A stretch of 64,000 nt of DNA, from NCBI GenBank assembly GCA_022826585.1, contig JAJDUR010000032.1, positions 1 through 64,000 of the forward strand, written 5' to 3'. Below are positions 16,878 through 23,827 of the stretch, in pieces. The translations under genes and the position numbers were made by a program. Origin of the DNA: Dehalococcoidia bacterium (lineage in GTDB: Bacteria; Chloroflexota; Dehalococcoidia; Tepidiformales; Tepidiformaceae). The notes beneath the pieces were generated by a model that was not told the origin of the DNA, did no database searches, and saw only the letters and a list, made by a program, of their open reading frames with translations. Positions within the stretch are counted from its first letter, which is position 1; the number at the start of each line of letters is the position of its first letter.

Positions 16878-18550
16878 TGTCGGCGATCACGGAACTCGGG
16901 GACCGGTATGTCGAGGAGCTGGCTGCGCTTCATCCGAACGCGGCCACGAGCCTCGGCATCGCGGGCCACGAGGAGGAGCTCACGGACTACTCGCTCGAGG
17001 GGTTCGAGGAGCGGGACCGGCACACGCGAGACACCCTCGCCGAGCTGGAGGCGCTGCCGCTCGAAGCGAACGGGGATCGCATCCTGCGCGAGGTGATGCG
17101 CGAGGCGCTCACCGTCGACATCGAGCTGCACGAGACGGGCGACTACCTGGCGGGGCTGAACGTGCTGGCCTCGCCGATGCAGGGACTGCGCAGCACCTTC
17201 GACCTGATGCCGACCGACGGCGAGGCCGACTGGGCAATCATCGCGCGGCGGCTGGCGAAGCTGCCGGAGGCGCTCGCGGGCTATCGCTCCACGCTGGAGG
17301 CGGGGCTGGAGGCGGGTCGCGCGGCCCCCCACCGGCAGGTGGAGGCGTGCCGGAAGCAGTGCGAGACGTGGGCCGGGAACGGCGACGGCGGGTTCTTCGC
17401 CGCCTTCGTGGGGCGAGCGGGGGACGGCCTTTCCGAGGCCCTGCGGAGCGACCTCGGCGCCGCCGCCAGGGCAGCCGGCGAGAGCTACGCCGCCTTCGGG
17501 GCGTTCCTGCGGGAGTCCTACCTGCCCAGGGCCACCGAGCAGGACGCGGTCGGGGAGGAGCGGTACGCCCGCTACGCGCGTTCCTACAACCGCTGCGAGC
17601 TGGACCTGCGCGAGACGTACCGCTGGGGCTGGGACGAGATCCACCGCATCGGCCGGGAGATGGAAGCGGCCGCGGAGCAGATCGCGCCGGGGGAGGGGGT
17701 CGAAGCAGCCAAGGTCGTGCTCGAGACCGACCCCGATCGCTCGATCGACGGGGTCGAGCCGTTCCGGCAGTGGATGCAGGACCTGCAGGAGCAAACGATC
17801 GCCGATCTGAACGGCACGCACTTCGACATCCCGGAGAAGCTGCAGCGCATCGAGGCGATGATCGCGCCTCCGGGCGGGGCGCTGGCGATGTACTACACGG
17901 GCCCCTCGGAGGACTTCTCGCGGCCGGGGAGGACGTGGTACCCGACGGGCGGGAAGACGCGCTTCCCCCTCTGGGGGGAGGTCTCGATCGCCTACCACGA
18001 GGGCGTCCCGGGGCACCACCTGGAGCGGGGCAACACGCGCCTGCTCGACCTGTCGCGCTTTCAGCGGCTGCTGGGCGACTGCTCGGGCTACGTGGAGGGC
18101 TGGGCGCTCTACGCCGAGCGCCTGATGGGCGAGATCGGCTACCTGGAGGTTCCCGACTACCGGATGGGGCTGCTGGCCTCGCAGGCGCTGCGGAGCGTGC
18201 GGGTCATCATCGACATCGGCATGCACCTGGAGCTGGACATCCCTGAAGGGCAGCCCTTCCATCCCGGCGAGCGCTGGACGCCCGAGCTGGGCGACGAGTT
18301 CGCGAAGACGCGCAGCCACTTCCCGGAGGACTTCATCGCGAGCGAGATCGACCGCTACCTGGGCATTCCCGGGCAGGCGATCAGCTACAAGGTCGGGGAG
18401 CGGGCCTGGCTGGCCGCCCGAGAAGCGGCGCGCCAGAGCCTCGGGGAAGCCTTCGATCTGACGACGTTCCATCGCGAGGCGCTGGCCCTGGGGCCGATGG
18501 GGCTGGGCCTGCTGGCGCGGGAGAGCGCACGGCTGGGAGAGAGCGCATGA
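16877..18550 (+). CDS. DUF885-family metallopeptidase-like protein
   Basis: 557 residues from ATG 16877, which overlaps the previous stop. The family zinc motif HEGVPGHHLE (HExxPGHH) is near residue 375, and GYVEGWALYAERL follows at about 405. Together these resemble a thermolysin-like active site with a downstream glutamate. No signal peptide is visible, so it is cytoplasmic. Most DUF885 proteins have unknown substrates; carboxypeptidase-like activity is the usual guess. The preceding nitroreductase and the following membrane protein overlap it, so the three are translated as a unit. Confidence 0.85.
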   Translation: MSAITELGDRYVEELAALHPNAATSLGIAGHEEELTDYSLEGFEERDRHTRDTLAELEALPLEANGDRILREVMREALTVDIELHETGDYLAGLNVLASPMQGLRSTFDLMPTDGEADWAIIARRLAKLPEALAGYRSTLEAGLEAGRAAPHRQVEACRKQCETWAGNGDGGFFAAFVGRAGDGLSEALRSDLGAAARAAGESYAAFGAFLRESYLPRATEQDAVGEERYARYARSYNRCELDLRETYRWGWDEIHRIGREMEAAAEQIAPGEGVEAAKVVLETDPDRSIDGVEPFRQWMQDLQEQTIADLNGTHFDIPEKLQRIEAMIAPPGGALAMYYTGPSEDFSRPGRTWYPTGGKTRFPLWGEVSIAYHEGVPGHHLERGNTRLLDLSRFQRLLGDCSGYVEGWALYAERLMGEIGYLEVPDYRMGLLASQALRSVRVIIDIGMHLELDIPEGQPFHPGERWTPELGDEFAKTRSHFPEDFIASEIDRYLGIPGQAISYKVGERAWLAAREAARQSLGEAFDLTTFHREALALGPMGLGLLARESARLGESA

Positions 18551-18807
18551 CGGTCCGGCGGACGGTCGGCGGCGCGCTCATCGTGGTGCCCTCGCTGCTT
18601 TCGGGGGTGGGCATCGCGTTCATCCTCGCGGCCATCCTGGTGAACCACCAGATCATCCAGGACGCTTTCATGATCGTGGGCGCGGTGATGCTGTGGTTCG
18701 ACTTCTTCGTGACCATGGCGATCATCCGCTACTCGCTGCGCAGCCTCGACCGCCGCATCGGCGTGCTGGAGTCGCGAGGCGAGGGCGAAGCGGACGAAAC
18801 CGGCTAG
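18547..18807 (+). CDS. Small two-helix membrane protein
   Basis: 86 residues overlapping the DUF885 stop by 4 nt (ATGA). Two hydrophobic helices (GALIVVPSLLSGVGIAFILAAIL and FMIVGAVMLWFDFFVTMAII) precede a charged tail, RYSLRSLDRRIGVLESRG. It has no family I recognise. Coupling suggests it may tether or assist the peptidase-like protein. Its TAG shares the CTAG palindrome with the stop of the convergent DinB gene. Confidence 0.7.
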   Translation: MTVRRTVGGALIVVPSLLSGVGIAFILAAILVNHQIIQDAFMIVGAVMLWFDFFVTMAIIRYSLRSLDRRIGVLESRGEGEADETG

Positions 18808-19334
18808 ATCGTCAGCCCGCCGAGGCCGAGGATGCCGCGCGCGTACTCGATCTCGCCCACGTGCCGGTAGCCGTGGCTGAGGCAGACGCCGTTGAGACCC
18901 TGCCAGAGCGACATCTCCCCGAGCGGCTTGATGGTGACGGTGCGGGTATCGAACTCGTCGGGGGACATGGTGGCGAGGTAGTCGTCGGTGGCCTGCCAGA
19001 CGCGGGGCTGGTACTCGCGCCAGCCCTCGAGGTCGTTGAGGGCCATGGCCTTCGCCTCCTCCTCGGGCATGCCCGTGCCCTGCGAGGTGCGATGCAGGCC
19101 GAAGCGCTGGTCGTAGCCGCCCTCGAGCCAGACCGTGGGGCGGCCCTGGGCGATGTAGTTGACGATGTTGTCCTCGGTGCGGACGTAGTGCCAGAGGCTG
19201 AAGAAGGGGCTCAGGCCGCCCTCGGCGGGGCGGAAGTTGAGCTGCTCGAGAGTCATGTCGCCGATCGCCTCGTCGAGGAGGGCGTGCATGGAGGTAAGCC
19301 CGGTGCGGAGGATTTCGAGTGGGGTGGTGCTCAT
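18804..19334 (-). CDS. DinB-family (YfiT-like) putative metal-dependent thiol transferase
   Basis: 176 residues from ATG 19334 (MSTTPLEILRTGLTSMHALL). It is a four-helix DinB fold with the three usual metal histidines likely in SLWHYVRTEDNIV and in CLSHGYRHVGEIEYARG. DinB/YfiT proteins include bacillithiol- and mycothiol-dependent S-transferases, but many have no known role. The track ORF begins earlier; I removed the extension because MSTTPLEIL matches the family start. Confidence 0.8.
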   Translation of the reverse strand: MSTTPLEILRTGLTSMHALLDEAIGDMTLEQLNFRPAEGGLSPFFSLWHYVRTEDNIVNYIAQGRPTVWLEGGYDQRFGLHRTSQGTGMPEEEAKAMALNDLEGWREYQPRVWQATDDYLATMSPDEFDTRTVTIKPLGEMSLWQGLNGVCLSHGYRHVGEIEYARGILGLGGLTI

Positions 19335-19439
19335 GGCGGCCTCGCGAAAGGAAGTGCGCTGATCGTGCCCGCTGGAGGCAGCGACGTGCAACGCGGGCAG
19401 CCCGCGGCCGCGGGCTCCCCGAGGGTGTCGCGAACCCTG

Positions 19440-19445
19440 TAGCAT
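19440..19445 (+). promoter_or_regulatory. Possible -10 box (TAGCAT) for the first SnoaL-like gene
   Basis: TAGCAT ends 10 nt before ATG 19456, predicting a leader of only a few nucleotides. No Shine-Dalgarno is visible. Confidence 0.33.
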
Positions 19446-19455
19446 TGCGCGTCCC

Positions 19456-19896
19456 ATGCCGGATGAATATTCCGCCATCCGCCAGCTCTGCGAGCGCTAT
19501 GTCGACGCCCTCAACCGCCGCGATGCAGAGGCATGGATCGCGACCTGGGCGCCGGACGGCGTGTGGGAATACGGGGGCGAGAACCCGCCGCGAGGACGCC
19601 CGCAACTGGCGCAGTTCTGGAGCACCGCGATGGCGGACATCACCGCCGTTGTGATGGTCGTAAACTCGGGCGTCGTCGACGAGGTCCATGGGGACACGGC
19701 GAAAGCACGCTGGTATCACACCGAGGACGTGCAAATCGGGGAAGACAACCGCCTGGCCGGGGTGACGGTGTACGAGGACGACCTGGTGCGCATCGACGGG
19801 AAGTGGCACTTCGCCAAGCGCACACACGAGCTCCTGTACAGCGGCAGCGACCTGAACGGGCAGTTCTACCCCTACGTGGCCTGGGAACACCACTAG
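19456..19896 (+). CDS. SnoaL-like / NTF2-fold protein
   Basis: 146 residues of the SnoaL-like fold: IRQLCERYVDALNRRDAEAWIATWAPDG, then VMVVNSGVVDEVHGDTAKARWY. The fold forms a small cone-shaped pocket used by polyketide cyclases, ketosteroid isomerases and dehydratases; many bacterial copies have no known substrate. It is closely related to the next gene, 57 nt downstream, in the same order of motifs. Confidence 0.8.
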   Translation: MPDEYSAIRQLCERYVDALNRRDAEAWIATWAPDGVWEYGGENPPRGRPQLAQFWSTAMADITAVVMVVNSGVVDEVHGDTAKARWYHTEDVQIGEDNRLAGVTVYEDDLVRIDGKWHFAKRTHELLYSGSDLNGQFYPYVAWEHH

Positions 19897-19953
19897 CAAC
19901 AGCGGCCCGCTGGCGCAGGAGCGCACAGGGCAAAACGAAACAGGAGAAACGCA

Positions 19954-20397
19954 ATGGGTAAGCCAACAGTCGAGGACTACACCGCCATCCGCATGGTGGC
20001 CGAGCGCTACGTCGACGCGGTCAACCGCTTCGATGCCGAGGCGTGGGGCCAGACATGGGCGCCGGACGGCGAATGGAACGTGGGCGAGGTCCACAAGGGC
20101 CGGGACGTGATGGTGCCGCTCTGGACGCAGATCATGGGCAGCATCCCCAACGTCTACATGCACGTGTACTCGGGCGTCGTCGATGACGTGACGGGCGACA
20201 CGGCGCGTGGCCGCTGGTACATGGGCGAGTTCCTGAACATGGCGGACGGCTCGCGCTCGATGAACTCGATCTGCTACGTGGACACGTACACGCGCATCGA
20301 CGGGCAGTGGTACATCCAGACGCGGGAGTTCCAGGCGCTGTACCGGGGCCCGGCCGACCTGAGCGGCGAGTTCGCGAAGATCGCGGTCCCCGTCTAG
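19954..20397 (+). CDS. SnoaL-like / NTF2-fold protein, tandem paralogue
   Basis: 147 residues: TAIRMVAERYVDAVNRFDAEAWGQTWAPDGEW parallels the previous gene, as does VYSGVVDDVTGDTARGRWYM. AGGAG lies about 9 nt before the ATG. Tandem NTF2-fold genes often encode heteromers or enzymes for related substrates. A strong bidirectional terminator follows. Confidence 0.8.
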   Translation: MGKPTVEDYTAIRMVAERYVDAVNRFDAEAWGQTWAPDGEWNVGEVHKGRDVMVPLWTQIMGSIPNVYMHVYSGVVDDVTGDTARGRWYMGEFLNMADGSRSMNSICYVDTYTRIDGQWYIQTREFQALYRGPADLSGEFAKIAVPV

Positions 20398-20421
20398 GGG
20401 TTCCCGACTCCGAGCCTTCGC

Positions 20422-20456
20422 AACCTGAGTAGCCGGCAGGGCCGGCTACTCAGGTT
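20422..20456. terminator. Bidirectional intrinsic terminator
   Basis: AACCTGAGTAGCCGGC-AGG-GCCGGCTACTCAGGTT, a perfect 16-bp stem with a 3-nt loop between the convergent SnoaL-like and TIMP-like genes. AT pairs at the stem base give short T-runs on both strands. The stem overlaps the last codons of the TIMP-like gene. Confidence 0.85.
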
Positions 20457-21058
20457 TGGCGTGCGCGGCGGCGGATGGCCGCGAGTCCCGCTCCGGCCAG
20501 CCCAACGGCCACCGTCGCGAGCAGCCACCACAGGAGGTCGCCGCCTTCCTGTTGCGCCGCGGCGGCGCCGGTTCCCACAGCAGGTGGCTGGGGCGGCGCC
20601 ACCACCTCCACCTCACCGGTCGCGCCGGCGACGGGAGCGTGGCCTTCGCCCAGCGTTTCCAGATCTTCCGCTGCGTACGAGAGCGGGGCCGTGCGACTGC
20701 AGAGATGGATGTCCAGCGCATCGCCGTAGGCGTAGACGAGGTACTCCTCCCAGAGATCGAAGGGATAGCCGCAGTCTCCCAGGCCAAGGGACCGCGTGTT
20801 GGCGACCAGCTCGGACGAGACGGGGCCCTTCCAGACGCGTGACACCGCGAACGTCACGTGTACCCCGTGGTCGTCCTCACCCTCCCAGTGGTCGAGGGAC
20901 TGGACTCTACCGGCAAAGACGACGGAGGCCCCTTCCACCGACTCCCAGACTGGTGGAGGAGGGAGGCACGAACAGGCCAGGACGCTCTCGGCCTGTAGCG
21001 CGGGGGGAAGGCCGAGGAGGAGGGCAACGGCAGCGACCCGAAGGAGCCAGGAGCGCAT
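20450..21058 (-). CDS. TIMP/NTR-like secreted protein with C-terminal membrane anchor
   Basis: 202 residues from ATG 21058. A signal peptide (MRSWLLRVAAVALLLGLPPALQAES) leads to ACSCLPPPPVWESVEGASVVFAG, the Cys-x-Cys plus VFxG pattern of bacterial TIMP-like (netrin-fold) domains. Two later cysteines (GDCGYPF, HLCSRT) could form disulfides. A Pro/Ala/Gly linker (about 140-170) precedes a helix LLWWLLATVAVGLAGAGL and the basic end RRRARQT. The domain would sit outside the cell, anchored at its C-terminus. Role unknown; inhibition of metalloproteases is known only for animal TIMPs. Confidence 0.8.
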   Translation of the reverse strand: MRSWLLRVAAVALLLGLPPALQAESVLACSCLPPPPVWESVEGASVVFAGRVQSLDHWEGEDDHGVHVTFAVSRVWKGPVSSELVANTRSLGLGDCGYPFDLWEEYLVYAYGDALDIHLCSRTAPLSYAAEDLETLGEGHAPVAGATGEVEVVAPPQPPAVGTGAAAAQQEGGDLLWWLLATVAVGLAGAGLAAIRRRARQT

Positions 21059-21103
21059 GGGGACAGGGTAGCCGTACGGGTCAAGGCGTTCGCAGGCTGC
21101 GCC

Positions 21104-21109
21104 TATACT
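21104..21109 (+). promoter_or_regulatory. -10 box (TATACT) for the deoxyribosyltransferase-like gene
   Basis: TATACT ends 10 nt before ATG 21120, so the mRNA would have a leader of a few nucleotides. No Shine-Dalgarno is present. Confidence 0.42.
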
Positions 21110-21119
21110 GGCGCCCGCC

Positions 21120-21599
21120 ATGGCGAACCCGGAGCCGCGCCGCAAGACCATCTACCTGGCGAGCCCGTACGGCTTCTCGGCGCAGCAGCGGGAGCTGTTG
21201 CTGCCGCAGCTCGTGGCGGCGCTTGAGGGGCTTGGGCTGGAGGTGTGGGAGCCGTTCGCACGGAACAACCAGGTCGACCGCGCGCAGCCTGACTGGGCCT
21301 GGCGCATCGGGCAGGCGGATTTCGAGGACGTGCGGAAGGCGGACGCGATCTTCGCCGTCGTGAACGGCGTGCCGCCCGACGAGGGCGTGATGGTGGAGCT
21401 GGGGATGGCGATCGCCCTGGGCAAACCGACGTTCCTGTTCCGCGACGATTTCCGCCGGGCGACGGACAGCGAGCACTACCCCCTGAACCTGATGCTGTTC
21501 ACGGGGCTGCCGCGTGAGGGCTGGCGCGACTGGTACTACGAGTCAGTAGAGGAGCTCGCGGACCCGGAGAAGGCGCTCGCGCGCTGGGCGCACGGCTGA
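21120..21599 (+). CDS. Nucleoside 2-deoxyribosyltransferase-like protein
   Basis: 159 residues with the family layout: TIYLASPYGFSAQQREL (first strand and glycine-rich turn), EVWEPFARNNQ, FEDVRKADAIFAVVNGVPPDEGVMVELGMAIALGKPTFLF. The aspartate in PPDEGVMVE and the glutamate that follows fit the substrate and nucleophile positions. True enzymes swap bases on deoxyribose; many bacterial relatives are N-glycosidases or unknown. It is convergent with the methyltransferase gene, 11 nt apart. Confidence 0.82.
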   Translation: MANPEPRRKTIYLASPYGFSAQQRELLLPQLVAALEGLGLEVWEPFARNNQVDRAQPDWAWRIGQADFEDVRKADAIFAVVNGVPPDEGVMVELGMAIALGKPTFLFRDDFRRATDSEHYPLNLMLFTGLPREGWRDWYYESVEELADPEKALARWAHG

Positions 21600-21610
21600 C
21601 GCCGGGGGCG

Positions 21611-22282
21611 CTACGACTTCCGCGCCTCGATCAGGTACTTCGCGGCGAAGAATGCCAGTTCCTCTCCTGCTTCCAGCCGGTCCTGGAGGGCGAGCAGATA
21701 GGGGAGGTGGGTCCTCACGGTGAAACCGGGCACTTCCCAGGGAGTGGCCTTCAGGTAATAGACGATTGCGCCCACGTCGGCGAAGACCAGGCGCCCCTCC
21801 CACTCCTCGAGGCTCTCGATGGTCAGACCGGCCGCTTCCAGCAGGGGCACGTACTTCGCGGGGGTTGCGTCGGGCCACCGGGGAGCGGCGCCGAAGACGG
21901 CCTGCAGGTCCCAGGCCCACATGCCATGCACCTGCTGCGTGAGGAAGACGCCGCCCGCCGCGAGGATGCGGGCGACCTCGTGCGGGTTGAAGGCGGCGTG
22001 CCGGTTCAGGACGAGATCGAACTCGCCACTCGCGAACGGCATGGGCGCCGTGTCCGAGAGCGCGACCCGGACGACGGCGGCGCCCAGGGCCGAGAGCCGC
22101 CTGGAAGCCAGCTCGAAGTTGGGCGGGTAGTCCTCGGTGGCGACAACCCTCGCGGGCCAGTGGTCGCGCAGGCTCAGCAGCTTCTCGCCGCCACCCGTGT
22201 CCATGTCGACGACGGACTTCGAACGCGTCATCAAGTCGGCGGCGCGGTCGAGATACGACCAGGGCTCCCGCCCTTCGTCCAT
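21611..22282 (-). CDS. Class I SAM-dependent methyltransferase; true N-terminus probably upstream
   Basis: 223 residues from ATG 22282. The SAM-binding motif VVDMDTGGGEKLLSL is at about 25-38, then VVATEDYPPNFELA, FDLVLNRHAAFNPHEVARIL and GGVFLTQQVHG. The same frame is open upstream to about 22398 and reads LIDRCLREEQEPFIGWDFSHLHGR, which fits the start of this methyltransferase type. No ATG/GTG/TTG exists there; ATC 22369 is the only near-cognate at a sensible place. So either a rare start codon is used or the base call is wrong. The GPP34 gene stops inside this upstream stretch. Substrate unknown. Confidence 0.8.
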   Translation of the reverse strand: MDEGREPWSYLDRAADLMTRSKSVVDMDTGGGEKLLSLRDHWPARVVATEDYPPNFELASRRLSALGAAVVRVALSDTAPMPFASGEFDLVLNRHAAFNPHEVARILAAGGVFLTQQVHGMWAWDLQAVFGAAPRWPDATPAKYVPLLEAAGLTIESLEEWEGRLVFADVGAIVYYLKATPWEVPGFTVRTHLPYLLALQDRLEAGEELAFFAAKYLIEARKS

Positions 22283-22389
22283 GCGGCCGTGGAGGTGGGA
22301 GAAGTCCCAGCCGATGAAGGGCTCCTGCTCTTCCCGCAGGCAGCGGTCGATCAGGTCGTCGTGCGAGATGGCCGAATACCGCCCCGTGG

Positions 22390-23046
22390 CTAGTAGAGCA
22401 TCCGCCCTTCAATCTGGGCGGTCGTGATCCAGACCTCGATGTCGCGGATGGCCTGGGCCATGGCCTGACCGATGAGGTCGAGCTTGCGCACCTGCTCGAT
22501 GCGCGGAGTGACCTGCTCCAGCTCCCGCTTGGAAAGGAGCTCGTTGAAGATACGGCAGGCGTCGACCAGGCAGATGATGACGACGTCGCGGGGGTCGGGG
22601 ATCTCGTCGCTGAAGAGGATGCCCATGATGCGGAGCTTCACTTCGCGCTCGGCCTTGCCGTCGACCATGGGATAGCGGCGGGAGCGGAAGACCCAGAGGA
22701 AGCGGTCGTCCTGGCGCTCGAGGATGCCGCCGGAGACCAGGCGCTTGAGGGCTTCCTCGCGAAGCTCGGGGGCGCGCTGGGCCACTTTTTCGACCCAGTA
22801 GCGGGGCTCGCGCGTCTCGTCGGCGGCGATTTCGGCAAGGGTGGGGTCGAGAAGGCTATCGCCGATCGGGGTGGAGTCGACCAGGGTGAGGTTCTCGAGA
22901 TCGGTATCGATGCGGTTCTCCAGGGCGAGGTCCATGAGGACGGCGCCGGCGATCGCACGGTCCATCGACCAGTTGGGAACATGGACGAACGTCCCGTCCT
23001 CGTCGCGGAGCAGGAGCAGGATGATCTCTTCGGCGAATCTCAGCAT
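22390..23046 (-). CDS. GPP34 (GOLPH3-like) family protein
   Basis: 218 residues, MLRFAEEIILLLLRDEDGTF, which is the family's N-terminal helix. AIAGAVLMDLALENRIDTD, LVSGGILERQDDRFLWVF and a long helical C-terminus also match. In eukaryotes GOLPH3/Vps74 binds phosphatidylinositol-4-phosphate and Golgi glycosyltransferases. Bacterial copies, mainly in Actinobacteria, have no established function. The protein is cytosolic with possible membrane contact. ATG 23046 has GGGAGG about 11 nt upstream and also a TATAGA box 5 nt away. The methyltransferase gene follows and overlaps, so the two may act together. Confidence 0.82.
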   Translation of the reverse strand: MLRFAEEIILLLLRDEDGTFVHVPNWSMDRAIAGAVLMDLALENRIDTDLENLTLVDSTPIGDSLLDPTLAEIAADETREPRYWVEKVAQRAPELREEALKRLVSGGILERQDDRFLWVFRSRRYPMVDGKAEREVKLRIMGILFSDEIPDPRDVVIICLVDACRIFNELLSKRELEQVTPRIEQVRKLDLIGQAMAQAIRDIEVWITTAQIEGRMLY

Positions 23047-23140
23047 TACGGTCTATAGCCTCCCTGACGCGCTCATGCTACACGGCTGAGAGACACACGC
23101 GCCCGGAGCGGGGTGTAAGCAGCCCGACGGGGCTTCCGCG

Positions 23141-23557
23141 TCAGTCGCGAGCGGCAGGTGTGGGGAGAATCTCGACCGCGGCGTGGCAGCCCGGGACGTC
23201 CCCGAGAGCGGCATCGGACGACAGCAGGGGCACGCCGAGCGCTTCGGCCAGGGCCAAGTAGAGCCCGTCGTAGATGGTCACGTTGGAGCACAGCTCGAAG
23301 GCCCGGGGCAGGAGCCATCCGTGGGCATAGCGCGTGATCGGGAGTGCCGCCAGTTCCTGCAAGGAGGTCGTCGCCCTGTTGACAGTGATCTCACGCTGCA
23401 TCGACAAGCGCCGAAGGGCTTGCCCGACTTCGGCGTCCAGCAAGTGGGGAGCGCTGACCAACTCCTCATTAGCGAGCCGCCCGCGCAGCTCATCGCCGGC
23501 GACCCCCCCGCGGCCAAGGAACATGTCAACCACCACGGAAGCGTCGGCCACGATCAC
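23141..23557 (-). CDS. PIN-domain ribonuclease toxin, VapC type
   Basis: 138 residues. The PIN acidic residues are in IVADASVVVDMF (Asp4), SAPHLLDAEVGQAL (Glu), TIYDGLYLALAEALGVPLLSSDAAL (Asp residues). VapC toxins are Mg-dependent RNases, commonly cutting tRNAs or rRNA, and are held inactive by the cognate antitoxin. The start overlaps the antitoxin stop by 4 nt (ATGA). All catalytic positions look intact, so it is probably functional. Confidence 0.87.
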   Translation of the reverse strand: MIVADASVVVDMFLGRGGVAGDELRGRLANEELVSAPHLLDAEVGQALRRLSMQREITVNRATTSLQELAALPITRYAHGWLLPRAFELCSNVTIYDGLYLALAEALGVPLLSSDAALGDVPGCHAAVEILPTPAARD

Positions 23558-23784
23558 CGCGAGTCGCGTTCCGCTCGAATCATCTCCGCAGCAGTTTCGG
23601 AAGTCTCGACACGCTCCAACGACCCGATTCTCGCCAGCAACTCCTGGACATCCGGAGCCTCGAGGGAGCGCTCGATCTGTCGCAGCAAGTAGGCGGAGAG
23701 GGTCATGCCGGCGCGCGCGGCGCGCACCTTGGCTTCGCGGTGCACCTCGTCGGGCACGTTGCGAATCTGAATCATCTTGGACAT
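23554..23784 (-). CDS. Ribbon-helix-helix antitoxin (FitA/VapB type)
   Basis: 76 residues from ATG 23784 (MSKMIQIRNVPDEVHREAK). The ribbon strand IQIRNVP and helices EVHREAKVRAARAG and LSAYLLRQIERSL form a DNA-binding RHH domain. The C-terminal half (VETSETAAEMIRAERDSR) should wrap the PIN toxin. The track start at 23814 is unlikely because a palindromic operator lies at 23789-23808, immediately before my start; ATG 23775 is also possible. Confidence 0.85.
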   Translation of the reverse strand: MSKMIQIRNVPDEVHREAKVRAARAGMTLSAYLLRQIERSLEAPDVQELLARIGSLERVETSETAAEMIRAERDSR

Positions 23785-23788
23785 GTGG

Positions 23789-23808
23789 TCCACATTATCA
23801 CATGTGGA
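23789..23808 (-). promoter_or_regulatory. Palindromic operator of the VapBC-type pair
   Basis: Inverted repeat TCCACAT-(6 nt)-ATGTGGA, directly before the antitoxin start. A second ACATGTGG copy lies at 23781-23788 and another CACATG at about 23810. The AT-rich patch stands out from its GC-rich surroundings. The layout fits autorepression by an RHH dimer or the toxin-antitoxin complex. Confidence 0.6.
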
Positions 23809-23827
23809 GCACATGCAGACGCCCGAT

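Noticed and set aside
16196-18472. 758-residue minus-strand ORF opposite nitroreductase and DUF885
   Set aside because: Low-complexity Arg/Leu-rich antisense shadow; the plus-strand genes have intact catalytic motifs.
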